A stretch of DNA of 64,000 bases from Duganella sp. OV510 (GTDB lineage: Bacteria > Pseudomonadota > Gammaproteobacteria > Burkholderiales > Burkholderiaceae_D): assembly GCF_900100205.1 (NCBI RefSeq), contig NZ_FNEQ01000006.1, forward strand, positions 354,738-418,737, in the 5' to 3' direction. Position 1 is the first letter of the stretch; every line of letters starts with the position of its first letter. The position numbers were made by a program, and so were the translations under genes. Shown here piece after piece: positions 55,756-63,905 of the stretch. A model generated the notes under the pieces. The model did no database searches and had not been told where the DNA came from. It saw only the letters and a list, made by a program, of their open reading frames with translations.

Positions 55756-55822
55756 TGACTTAATGCACGAATTTCAGATTTTTAATTTAGGTATCTGGTT
55801 TTTTGGAAGGAATAAAAAGACG

Positions 55823-57589
55823 ATGTATCTTGCTAAGCTTGAGATAAAGAATTTTCGGAAAATCGATTTTTTGTCAATTGATTTTTCGCATGGATTAAAT
55901 ATAATATTGGGCGAAAATAATATAGGAAAGACAACCATTGTTGACGCGTTGCGGACTCTGCTTACTGCGCCAGAAGATGCCTATATTCGTTTAGGTCTGG
56001 AAGACGCTCATAACCAGAATATACTTTCTATTTCATTCCGATTTGTATTTAGTAATTTAAATATCGAGCAAGCTGCACATTTTATGGGCGCTGTGCTGCC
56101 TCAAGATGCCGGTACATTTTCAGCTGAATTCTTGGTCCACTTTGAAGCACCCGATCCGATGGGGCGTTTCAAGGCTCGGCGACTTTGCGGCGATCGCGCT
56201 GCTATTTCGATGACTGCCGAAATGGTGGAGCAACTTCGAAGTATTTATTTGCCGCCTTTGCGTGATGCTTCTAAAGCTTTAAAACCTGGAATGAGAAGTC
56301 TGTTGGCACGATTATTACAACGAGTTGCCACTCCTGATGGGCTAGAAGCATGTAATCAAATACTTGGACTTGTCGACGAGCAATTAGGAGCGGCTCAGCC
56401 AATTACCGCTGCTAAAGATGCCATATCTCAAAGATATAATGAAATGCTAGGAGCTGCACTTTCGCAGCAACTGGATCTAAATCTCAGTCCACTAGATATC
56501 GGAAAGGTCGCATCACGGTTAGCCATCCTTGCTGACGGATTTGATATTGAGAGAAATGGTCTCGGCTATAACAATCTCATTTACATGGCTGCCGTCTTAG
56601 GCGAGTTGTCGCTAAGTGGCGAAGTCGTGTATCGTTGCCTGATCGTCGAAGAACCCGAGGCGCATCTCCATCCTCAATTGCAGTCTATTTTGCTGGCGTA
56701 TTTGCAGCAGGAAGCCGCCGCAGGCGGGCAGCAAGTGCAGATATTCGTTACTACGCATAGTCCACATTTCGCCGCATTTGCAGAGTTGGAAAACATAATT
56801 CGGATGAGCCAGCACTATGGAAAGCTGTCGGCTTTCCCAATTAAGAATGCTGTCCTAGATGATCGTCGACAGAAAAAGTTGAAGCGCTATCTAGACGTCA
56901 CTCGTGCGGACCTGTTTTTCGCGAGATCGGTGATCTTGGTGGAGGGGGCAGCGGAACGAGCGCTCGTACCAGCGATGGCTGACTACCTAAATATCAATTT
57001 GCGGCATCTCGGGCTTTCCATAGTAAGCGCTGAGGGGCTTAATTTCGACTGTTTCTTGCCGCTGTTCGGACGTTCCGCTATGCCGGTGAAGGTTGCCACT
57101 TTGACGGATGGAGATCCAACGCTTATACCATTTCCAAATTTGAACCAAGCGGCCGATATTTCTGCCGGCGCGAATTCAATTCAACAAATGGATGAGGCAT
57201 TTCGGAAAGTGTTTATCAGCCCCAAGACACTCGAATATGACCTTGGCTTGCAAGGTCCTGTAAATCGTGCGTTGATCCTAGACGCCTTGAGTGAACTCCA
57301 TCCGCAGATAGCGGTTAGACTCAGGGCGGCCGTATTGGCTGAGCAAGACAACACCAACGCTGCTCGTGTGCTGTACCAAGGAATGTTCGAGCGAAATGCA
57401 GGTGCAACAAATATTTCAAAGGGAGCGTTAGCACAGGAGCTTGCACAGAGGCTGAGTGCCCGTCCAGAAGGTTTTATTGTTCCACCGCATATCCGAGCAG
57501 CGTTTACTTGGATTCAGATGCCGGTACCGCCATTAGCGCCTCAGATTGCTCCGGCAGCGGTGGCGCCACGTCCACCGCAGGCAGTCTAA
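55823..57589 (+). CDS. OLD-family ATPase with TOPRIM nuclease, GajA-like
   Basis: The 588-residue protein has an ABC/SMC-like ATPase with Walker A LGENNIGKTTIVDAL (about residues 27-41) and the signature and Walker B region CLIVEEPEAHLHPQLQSIL, then THSPHFAAF. The C-terminal TOPRIM domain shows VILVEGAAERALVPAMADYL (metal Glu) and LTDGDPTL (DxD). OLD proteins cut DNA, and with a UvrD-like helicase they form the Gabija anti-phage system. I chose ATG 55823, where family similarity begins, behind GGAAGG; an ATG at 55763 has no ribosome site. The next gene follows 17 bases later. Confidence 0.85.
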   Translation: MYLAKLEIKNFRKIDFLSIDFSHGLNIILGENNIGKTTIVDALRTLLTAPEDAYIRLGLEDAHNQNILSISFRFVFSNLNIEQAAHFMGAVLPQDAGTFSAEFLVHFEAPDPMGRFKARRLCGDRAAISMTAEMVEQLRSIYLPPLRDASKALKPGMRSLLARLLQRVATPDGLEACNQILGLVDEQLGAAQPITAAKDAISQRYNEMLGAALSQQLDLNLSPLDIGKVASRLAILADGFDIERNGLGYNNLIYMAAVLGELSLSGEVVYRCLIVEEPEAHLHPQLQSILLAYLQQEAAAGGQQVQIFVTTHSPHFAAFAELENIIRMSQHYGKLSAFPIKNAVLDDRRQKKLKRYLDVTRADLFFARSVILVEGAAERALVPAMADYLNINLRHLGLSIVSAEGLNFDCFLPLFGRSAMPVKVATLTDGDPTLIPFPNLNQAADISAGANSIQQMDEAFRKVFISPKTLEYDLGLQGPVNRALILDALSELHPQIAVRLRAAVLAEQDNTNAARVLYQGMFERNAGATNISKGALAQELAQRLSARPEGFIVPPHIRAAFTWIQMPVPPLAPQIAPAAVAPRPPQAV

Positions 57590-57606
57590 TTCCACAGCGA
57601 GTTCCT

Positions 57607-59256
57607 ATGTCCGTTGCAGACCAAGATGCCGTTGTCAACGCTCCGCTAGTTGATCTTTCTGTGGTAGCGGGCGCCGGAAGTGGCAAAACGAAAACAGCGA
57701 TCGCGCGCGTGCTTGCTGTTTTAGAACGCATACCGGCCCGCCAGAAAGTAGCATTGCTGTCGTTCTCCAATGTGGCCGTTAACACCTTCCGTCGAGGACT
57801 GGTCGCGCAGAACGCAGATGCGAATCGTGTCACCGTACAAACCTTCGATTCGTTTTTTACGCACTATGTGATCATGCCGTACGCCGCCCACGTAATGAGA
57901 TGTGCGGTGGCTCCCTTCTTGGTGCTGGGTGAGGAACCATTTTTAGCCGGCTTCAACGTGTTCCACGGCAGGAGGTCACACCCAATTACCAATTTGAAGA
58001 TCCGCAGACACGGAGTGGAATTTCAGGCATTTCTCGATAATCAGCTAGTTCCTTGGGCGATCGCTCAAGAGGCGATTGAGCGGATTGGAGCTGTTGGTGC
58101 CTACACCTATGACATTGCGCGCTACTGGGTCCATCGCACCTTAATTGAGCTGCCTTTTCTAGTCCCGCTGTTGGTTGCGCGGTACCCGCATGTACTTGTC
58201 GATGAGGCGCAGGACATCGGCTCAATGGATTGGGCGTTAATCCAGCTTCTACGGCAGAGTGGAATGCGTGTGACACTGATCGGTGATCCGGCTCAGGCAA
58301 TCTTTGGATTTAATGGAGGTGAAGGGCAGTACCTCCAGGAGTTTATACAAGCCTTAGAGGTCGGCCATTATTCGTTAAGAACGAATTTTCGTTCTGTGCC
58401 GCACATTGTAGCGTGTGCCAACCAACTCACCGGCCGTAACGATGTCGCCGCGCGCGGAGCGCTGCAGACGCATTGTGGCGCCTTCTTAGTTGCTTATGAC
58501 CCGGCAGCACCTAGAGCTATTCTTGATCGCTTCTATGGCGTCGTAAATGCTATCGGTTATGCGAATGACGAAGCCGCCGTAATTTGCCGTGCTCACAGCC
58601 TTGTCGCTCAGGTACGGGGCGGCACAAGCAATCGTGGTTCGGGCATAGTTAAGGCGCTTGTTAAGGCGGTCGATCATCGCTTGGCAAACGAGTACCATCT
58701 CGCATACAAGGAGTGCGTGGCCGTCGTCGGAGCCTTGCTGGACCCGTCATTCCCGAGGTTTAAGGCATTTGTTGAAGAGGCCAACACCGAATTGGGCAGA
58801 TGCGTCCGAGCGAAGATCTGGATGTTTGTCTGTGATCATGATTATGGCCTCCCACACAGCCATCTGAATGCAAGGACGCAGTGGTTGCCTGCGTTGCAGC
58901 AAAATCTACGAAACTTGTTAGATGCTCTTGGCGCGCTTGGATTTACTTTCGCTGATATCGGCAGGCGAGTAACTGCACGCGATCTTGAGGACAGCCCCTT
59001 AGTACAGCCACGCCATGGGGTGCGCGTCGACACGGTGCATCAGGTAAAAGGCGAGAGCATCGGCGCTGTCCTATACGTCGCAACGGAGCTTCACGCGAGG
59101 GGATTGATTGCAGGAACTGCCACGGAAAGCGGTCGTATCGGTTACGTCGCCCTTACACGTGCTCGTGACATCTTTTGGCTGGCTGTTCCGCTAGAGTCCT
59201 ATGAACGTTTAGTGCCTCTGGCTACCGCCGTTGGGCTTGTGCCCGTGCAGCTCTAA
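57607..59256 (+). CDS. UvrD-like superfamily 1 helicase, GajB-like
   Basis: The 549-residue helicase shows the SF1A motifs in order: I VVAGAGSGKTKTA (about residues 19-31), Ia LSFSNVAVNTFRRG, II VLVDEAQDIGSMDW, III LIGDPAQAIFGF, IV LRTNFRSVPHIV, V TVHQVKGESIGAVLYVATE and VI YVALTRARDIFWLAVP. It is shorter than full UvrD and lacks large accessory domains, like GajB. ATG 57607 is in frame with a longer upstream reading that overlaps the nuclease gene. In Gabija the helicase partners the OLD nuclease. The pair here is complete and intact. Confidence 0.85.
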   Translation: MSVADQDAVVNAPLVDLSVVAGAGSGKTKTAIARVLAVLERIPARQKVALLSFSNVAVNTFRRGLVAQNADANRVTVQTFDSFFTHYVIMPYAAHVMRCAVAPFLVLGEEPFLAGFNVFHGRRSHPITNLKIRRHGVEFQAFLDNQLVPWAIAQEAIERIGAVGAYTYDIARYWVHRTLIELPFLVPLLVARYPHVLVDEAQDIGSMDWALIQLLRQSGMRVTLIGDPAQAIFGFNGGEGQYLQEFIQALEVGHYSLRTNFRSVPHIVACANQLTGRNDVAARGALQTHCGAFLVAYDPAAPRAILDRFYGVVNAIGYANDEAAVICRAHSLVAQVRGGTSNRGSGIVKALVKAVDHRLANEYHLAYKECVAVVGALLDPSFPRFKAFVEEANTELGRCVRAKIWMFVCDHDYGLPHSHLNARTQWLPALQQNLRNLLDALGALGFTFADIGRRVTARDLEDSPLVQPRHGVRVDTVHQVKGESIGAVLYVATELHARGLIAGTATESGRIGYVALTRARDIFWLAVPLESYERLVPLATAVGLVPVQL

Positions 59257-59275
59257 TATCCTCTAGGATGATCTG

Positions 59276-59816
59276 ATGGCACTACTAGCGGAATCATTGG
59301 TTGATGAGTGGCTAAATCGTAAGGGCTTCTTTATCGTACGGGGGCTCAAGCATGGCGTCGGCGAGATCGACTGACTTGGTGTTCGCCCCGGGGGGGGCGT
59401 TGGAAGCTTGGCATGTAGAAGTGCAAGCTAGCTTCCGGCCGATCGGATACATCACGCCGTTGCCGGCAACGTCGTTGGCGGGGTTTGCGAAAACCAAGAC
59501 AAGTATGAAGACGCGTCAATTGGTGCAACTCGAACCGTCGGTCGCAGCATGGGTGGAGAAAAAATTTCTCTCGACCTCCAAACGTGCCGCGCGCGACCAG
59601 GCATGGCGCGGACTGAATTGGAAGTATGTTCTGGTCCATGCTGTGGTTCGTGAACAATCTGAGCTCGATTTAATCGCTAGTCATGGTGTGGAGCTAATTG
59701 CGCTACATCGTGTTCTGGAGGATTTGGGGCAGGGGGGCAGCGGTATAAAAGGTGGAGCTGGCACCGACTTGTCTGAGCTTATCCAATATTTTTATCAGAA
59801 TAATCAGGAGCTATAG
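59276..59816 (+). pseudogene. Broken gene for a PD-(D/E)XK-like nuclease, third gene of the Gabija-like operon
   Basis: An ATG at 59276 behind AGGATG opens MALLAESLVDEWLNRKGFF and reaches GVGEID before TGA at 59372. The downstream frame (+1 relative) from about 59370 to 59816 encodes LEAWHVEVQASFRPIGYIT and AAWVEKKFLSTSKRAARDQAWRGLNWKYVLVHAVV. GxGEID followed by WHVEVQ fits the PD-(D/E)XK spacing. Removing T59372 restores one frame through both. Alternatively, TGG changed to TGA and an extra G in the eight-G run (59390-59397) would explain it. Reinitiation at ATG 59352 could make 154 residues lacking the first acidic motif. The family has no name I recognise. Confidence 0.6.
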
Positions 59817-59874
59817 AACTCCTGGTATCGATCGGCTAAATTGGATGGAGGTGGCCCCTGTCGATCTATGAGAA

Positions 59875-60051
59875 TCAAATGTTATTCTGGATTTCTTTCA
59901 CAACTCCGACGTCACTTGGCGATACGACCTCTCGCTGCGCAAGTAGAGCGCGCCCAATGGCCTCAAAACAGCGCTGACGCATAGCCCGAGCTGAAGCTAG
60001 CTTGGAAAGCGCGGTGATGCTCAGAGCACTTCCGGTCCAATTCCGCACAAG
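59875..60051 (-). pseudogene. Decayed C-terminal remnant of a second AAA ATPase
   Basis: In the minus strand a frame ending at TGA 59877-59875 reads LSITALSKLASARAMRQRCF and then EAIGRALLAQREVVSPSDV. This aligns with the C-terminus of the neighbouring AAA protein (AIDKLTALDSPRLVKQYASE, then AVGNALIAQRDIVLPTDF), with 16 of 34 positions identical by eye. It lies directly downstream of that gene in a different frame and has no ATPase core. It is a partial duplication or the scar of a deleted paralogue. Confidence 0.6.
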
Positions 60052-60052
60052 T

Positions 60053-61291
60053 CTAGATAAACCCCATTTTCTGACGAATGGAAGGGCTGCTTTTGAAGTC
60101 TGTAGGTAGAACGATATCGCGCTGTGCTATTAGGGCGTTTCCAACAGCTTCGGAGGCGTACTGCTTGACAAGCCGTGGCGAATCGAGAGCAGTCAACTTG
60201 TCAATTGCTGACGGGTGAAAAGCAATGTCAACAGTGGGCAACTCATCGAGTAGACGATTGGTGATACGTACGGCTATGCGCCTTTTTTGGTCTTCGTCTA
60301 ACGTAATATGAAACTCACGGAAGCGGCTGCGAAGTGGCCTTGAAACCATCTCTGGATCGTTACAAGTCGCTATATAGAGGTAATTGGATACATCTACCGG
60401 AATGTCAACACACAGGTCGACAAATTGCTCTGCAGCATGGCGTTCAAGCAATGTTAGCAACGGAGCCGTCAGATCGCTACCATCGTTTTTCGACATTCCG
60501 CTGGCTTTATCCAATTCGTCTAGGACGATTAGCGGATTACCGACTGGATCGCCGGGCGCGCCCTCTGTTAACAGCATAAATATTTTTCCTGGAGAACTGT
60601 TGATATAAAAGGACGAAGAGCCGGCCAGATCTGAATTGTTCTGGGCCGCACCCATATCTATTTTCTTGAACCTCGTCCTAAGCACCTTCGATAGTTGAAC
60701 GGAAAATTCAGTTTTCCCAGTGCCGGGTTCACCAATCAGAATTATGGGGGCCATGCGAAGCACGCGATCTCGGTGATGCCGAGCGACCATTGCGCACCCG
60801 GCAATGTATTTCGTTACCTCTACGAATTGCTCATATTCATCCTGAAGTGCGCGCAGACAAAAGAAGAAGTCATCGTCGATTCCCACCAACTTCCTAAATT
60901 GCCCGTGGGAGACCAGTTTCTTGATGATACGAAGATGTTTTGCTTGCGATTCTGGGTCCTTTGTCTCTCCCGCCTCGATCGCCGTGAATACATCTTCCTT
61001 GTTGTAGAGTCGAATCGCGGCGCCTTCGTATTTCTCAAGCGGATCTATAAAGTCGTCAGAGAGCATATATTCCAGCTCTTCCACCGGTGAAGTCCTGGCT
61101 GCTTTAGGCTTTCGTTCTGGCTCGGCCTCTATTCTACGTGTGTCATACCCTGGATGAGTCGTCGATAAATCTAGGTGGGCTGCAATATGTTCAAAGGGAT
61201 TTGGGGCGTATTTTTGAGAAACCGGTTCTGTTTCTGTACCGAACTCCAAGCATGATTGAAGATGATATTTTGATGCGATGGGTTGTTGCAA
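60053..61291 (-). CDS. Lon-like AAA+ ATPase without protease domain
   Basis: The 412-residue protein has a 170-residue N-terminal region and an AAA+ core: Walker A LIGEPGTGKTEFSVQL (about residues 184-199), Walker B PLIVLDELDKA, sensor 1 LYIATCND and an arginine-finger region MVSRPLRSRF. The core is closest to Lon ATPases, but the chain ends before any Ser-Lys protease domain. The start codon is probably TTG at 61291, with TAGGAG 6 bases upstream. It follows the winged-helix gene by 233 bases. The role is unknown; DNA- or protein-remodelling within the mobile element is possible. Confidence 0.78.
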   Translation of the reverse strand: MQQPIASKYHLQSCLEFGTETEPVSQKYAPNPFEHIAAHLDLSTTHPGYDTRRIEAEPERKPKAARTSPVEELEYMLSDDFIDPLEKYEGAAIRLYNKEDVFTAIEAGETKDPESQAKHLRIIKKLVSHGQFRKLVGIDDDFFFCLRALQDEYEQFVEVTKYIAGCAMVARHHRDRVLRMAPIILIGEPGTGKTEFSVQLSKVLRTRFKKIDMGAAQNNSDLAGSSSFYINSSPGKIFMLLTEGAPGDPVGNPLIVLDELDKASGMSKNDGSDLTAPLLTLLERHAAEQFVDLCVDIPVDVSNYLYIATCNDPEMVSRPLRSRFREFHITLDEDQKRRIAVRITNRLLDELPTVDIAFHPSAIDKLTALDSPRLVKQYASEAVGNALIAQRDIVLPTDFKSSPSIRQKMGFI

Positions 61292-61524
61292 TTTATTCTC
61301 CTACCTAGTCGGAAGGAGATTTATTCTAGTCATATTTTTTTCATGTGCAACGGTTTTTTTTAATTTATTTTTTTGACTCAGCAGAAAAGACTTGTGGTTT
61401 TCTATGCATGTGATAGGCGCTATCAGTTCCGCACATCGAAATGCCTGACTTCCGGCTTGGCAATTTAGAGGCTGCGCACACTAGCTACATCCCGAGTAGC
61501 CTAAGCGCAGTCTATGAGAAATTA

Positions 61525-61896
61525 TTAGTCCAAGATTGTGATCGTGGGCCGTTGGCCAAGTTTGCGTGTCACCGCTATTAAGCCTATTTCCTCTAACTGT
61601 CCTAAAGTCTTGTAGAAAGTCTGTCGTGTGCAGCCTGATAAGTCTATCGCTTCTTTGGAAATTTTTACCGTTCTTGATCCTCTCACTCCCACCAAAAACC
61701 AGATTGCAACTCCCACATTGGCGCCACTTCCGAAACTCTGGCTAGCGGATTGAAGCCACGAAAATGGTATAGGACCTTTGATAAACTTTGGGCTCGATCG
61801 CAGCTTTTTCGCTGTTTGCGAACCGTCTTCGCCAACTTCGGTGATCGGCCCCAGTTCTTGGTAACAGGTATTTTCTTGCTGTGTTTTATGGCTCAT
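61525..61896 (-). CDS. Winged-helix protein of unknown function
   Basis: The 123-residue protein has a C-terminal winged-helix-like domain: ANVGVAIWFLVGVRGSRTVKISKEAIDLSGCTRQTFYKTLGQLEEIGLIAVTRKLGQRPTITIL. The recognition helix is likely CTRQTFYKTLGQLEE. The N-terminus is polar. Its ATG overlaps the stop of the DNA polymerase gene as ATGA, so the two are translationally coupled. It may regulate or take part in replication of the element. No family name is certain. Confidence 0.65.
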   Translation of the reverse strand: MSHKTQQENTCYQELGPITEVGEDGSQTAKKLRSSPKFIKGPIPFSWLQSASQSFGSGANVGVAIWFLVGVRGSRTVKISKEAIDLSGCTRQTFYKTLGQLEEIGLIAVTRKLGQRPTITILD

Positions 61897-63638
61897 GCTA
61901 CCTCACGAAATTTTTGGGTTGATTGGAGTTGCCCGACAGCGGCCATTACCTTATTCCACATCTCGCTGTTTCTTGTGTTAGTAAAGCGATTTGGGTAGAC
62001 GCAGGTCTGAACACTGGTTTGGATTTCGAAACCGCCAAGCACGTCTTTACTGGCCTGTGCCATGATCTTTTGGGTCATTGCAATTTCATGCTGCAGAGTG
62101 GCGATTGGCGCCTCGATTAGGAGCGCATCATGCATAGTTGCACAGACACGAACGCCGGAGTCTACAAGTTGAATGCAAGCGAGCCGAAGCATCTCGGCGC
62201 CGTTCGCTTGCATTGGAAAGTTTCGCAGGCTGCGTTCATTCGATTTTGCGTTCGTGTGTAGATACCAACCGAAGGCCGTCCAAATTTTTCCTCCCAGCAG
62301 TGCTTCGGTGACTATCTCATCGGACCATGCCCAAAAAGTTGAATACAAATTTCGATGAAGCTGCAGCATCTGAACTGCGGCACTCACCGTTTGTCCTGTC
62401 TGCTCAGCCAAGCTTTCCGCCCCTATGCCATATTGGATAGCTAACACGCTTTGCTTGAAGAGCTCGCGTTGACCGGGATGCGTATCACGCGTCGCATGTG
62501 TTGGCAAGATTCCTGATTGAATCCCGAATTTTAAGTACGGGTCGCCAGAGCAGTATGCTTCCTGCATCCTTAGGTCACTGGACAAGCTTGCGGCAATACC
62601 GAACTCTTGCTGCGCCCAGTCGATGTACGCTATTCCGTAACCTGGTGTCGGCCGGACGAAACCCCGCGTCCAGGACGCACGTCCGAAAACAGACCTTTTT
62701 GTTGATGGCTGATTCCTGGATGTAGATGACGAGAAGGTTGCGAGTGGGGCACGACTGCGTCCATCTCGATGAATTGCTATCCCATCCGGTGAGCCGCTCT
62801 CAACACAAGTTTTCAACCAGCGGACCGGCGCTATATCGGGATGCAGTTTCGCCATACTTTTGAAGCTCGCATCGGAAAGGTCCAGCCCATCAACCGAAGT
62901 CGGCCACGCGATTCCATGCGTCTTCAGCCAAGCCGCCCAAAGTTGGCTGTCGAATTTTCCATCGCGAAACACGCTATAGGCGGCGTCTATATCGTCAATC
63001 AGGCGTTGCTTGATTTCATCCCAATGGGTTGCGACAAGTTCTAGAAGTTCATGATCCAGTGGTACACCGTTATTCTCGATGGCGCTGGCTGCGATGCTGT
63101 ACATTCCTCGCAATAGCGCGAAGTCAAATTCTATGTACTTATGCAGGAAATCAAACAAGGCAGCACAGCCAATGGCCTTCTTTTTACAGGAGAGCGTCAC
63201 TGACTCAGCACTAGGCTCAAACGCGTTGTTGTTGGTACAGCCGGGCCAGTCGGATAATGGCTCATTGAACGTCGCAGGTAGTCCACACGAAAGCATCGCG
63301 CCATTGAGCCCCGTTCCGAAATGTCGATCTGATCCATTCGTGATGCATAAAAATTCACTTCGTAGATCTATCAAATGCTCGGGCAGAGGCCATCCCTCTG
63401 CTCGCATTGCATTGAGGAACTTGACACAGTCATAGCAGATCAACAGGCATGTCCCATCCAGTGGAATAGGGAACTTAGTCAAGACCCGCACATCGCTTGC
63501 CGATACCTCGATCAACTCGCTTGTCTGGACGTTTATGACTGTGATTGCCTCGAACCTTGGTGAGATTGGGGAATGGATGGTTTCTGAAATCTCCGACGCC
63601 ACTACCCAGATGTTCTGCCGGAATTCTGTCTTCTTCAT
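61893..63638 (-). CDS. Family A DNA polymerase-like protein
   Basis: The 581-residue protein carries polymerase motif A YIDWAQQEFGIAASL (about residue 337), motif B RELFKQSVLAIQYGIGAESL (about 386), with Arg, Lys and Tyr-Gly as in Pol I, and motif C CATMHDALLIEAP (about 498), where the usual HDE reads HDA. The N-terminal region is diverged and no intact 3'-5' exonuclease signature is evident. Such polymerases occur on phages and integrative elements. It overlaps the winged-helix gene by four bases and starts one base after the truncated gene upstream. Confidence 0.82.
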   Translation of the reverse strand: MKKTEFRQNIWVVASEISETIHSPISPRFEAITVINVQTSELIEVSASDVRVLTKFPIPLDGTCLLICYDCVKFLNAMRAEGWPLPEHLIDLRSEFLCITNGSDRHFGTGLNGAMLSCGLPATFNEPLSDWPGCTNNNAFEPSAESVTLSCKKKAIGCAALFDFLHKYIEFDFALLRGMYSIAASAIENNGVPLDHELLELVATHWDEIKQRLIDDIDAAYSVFRDGKFDSQLWAAWLKTHGIAWPTSVDGLDLSDASFKSMAKLHPDIAPVRWLKTCVESGSPDGIAIHRDGRSRAPLATFSSSTSRNQPSTKRSVFGRASWTRGFVRPTPGYGIAYIDWAQQEFGIAASLSSDLRMQEAYCSGDPYLKFGIQSGILPTHATRDTHPGQRELFKQSVLAIQYGIGAESLAEQTGQTVSAAVQMLQLHRNLYSTFWAWSDEIVTEALLGGKIWTAFGWYLHTNAKSNERSLRNFPMQANGAEMLRLACIQLVDSGVRVCATMHDALLIEAPIATLQHEIAMTQKIMAQASKDVLGGFEIQTSVQTCVYPNRFTNTRNSEMWNKVMAAVGQLQSTQKFREVA

Positions 63639-63639
63639 C

Positions 63640-63905
63640 TTAAAAATTTCCCTTCATCTTCTTGATGATGAAGTGATCGGGTGAATCGATGATGTGGCCT
63701 TGAAAAGCATATTCCACGAGCTGCTCCATTGAGATATCCGGCCATATAGGCTCTCGTGTCGCTGTCATCGCTACTTCAGTCCGATACCGCTGTTGGGCCA
63801 TGTCCGAGAACACTCTCGTCCAATAATTTTCCGCAAAGGCTACAGCGCCAGCAAACGACGCATGCCACGGGTTTGTTTTTCCATCGCGGCCGGGCTGGGG
63901 AACTG
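63640..63905 (-). pseudogene. 5'-truncated hypothetical gene cut by an IS3-family element
   Basis: The frame encodes FAGAVAFAENYWTRVFSDMAQQRYRTEVAMTATREPIWPDISMEQLVEYAFQGHIID and stops at 63640, one base before the DNA polymerase start. Codons run past the insertion-sequence end at about 63905 only by chance, so the native start has been lost or lies beyond the element. Its function is unknown; its tight spacing shows it belonged to the polymerase operon. Confidence 0.55.

Larger units (their letters stand above)
55059..55822. other. 764-base intergenic region between mobilisation and Gabija-like genes
   Basis: No convincing gene was found here. The region holds an eleven-unit 11-bp repeat array at 55388-55509. 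A three-unit 9-bp repeat and an inverted repeat just before the nuclease gene lie at 55677-55755. The bases between are AT-rich near 55060-55260 and mixed elsewhere. It separates divergent blocks: relaxase genes to the left on the minus strand, defence genes to the right on the plus strand. Confidence 0.6.

Noticed and set aside
59366..59378. Programmed +1 frameshift like prfB at GAC TGA C
   Set aside because: The P-site codon cannot re-pair well in the +1 frame and no Shine-Dalgarno-like stimulator stands at the right distance; mutation or read error is simpler.
60053..61291. Lon protease
   Set aside because: The AAA core is Lon-like, but the chain ends without the Ser-Lys proteolytic domain.
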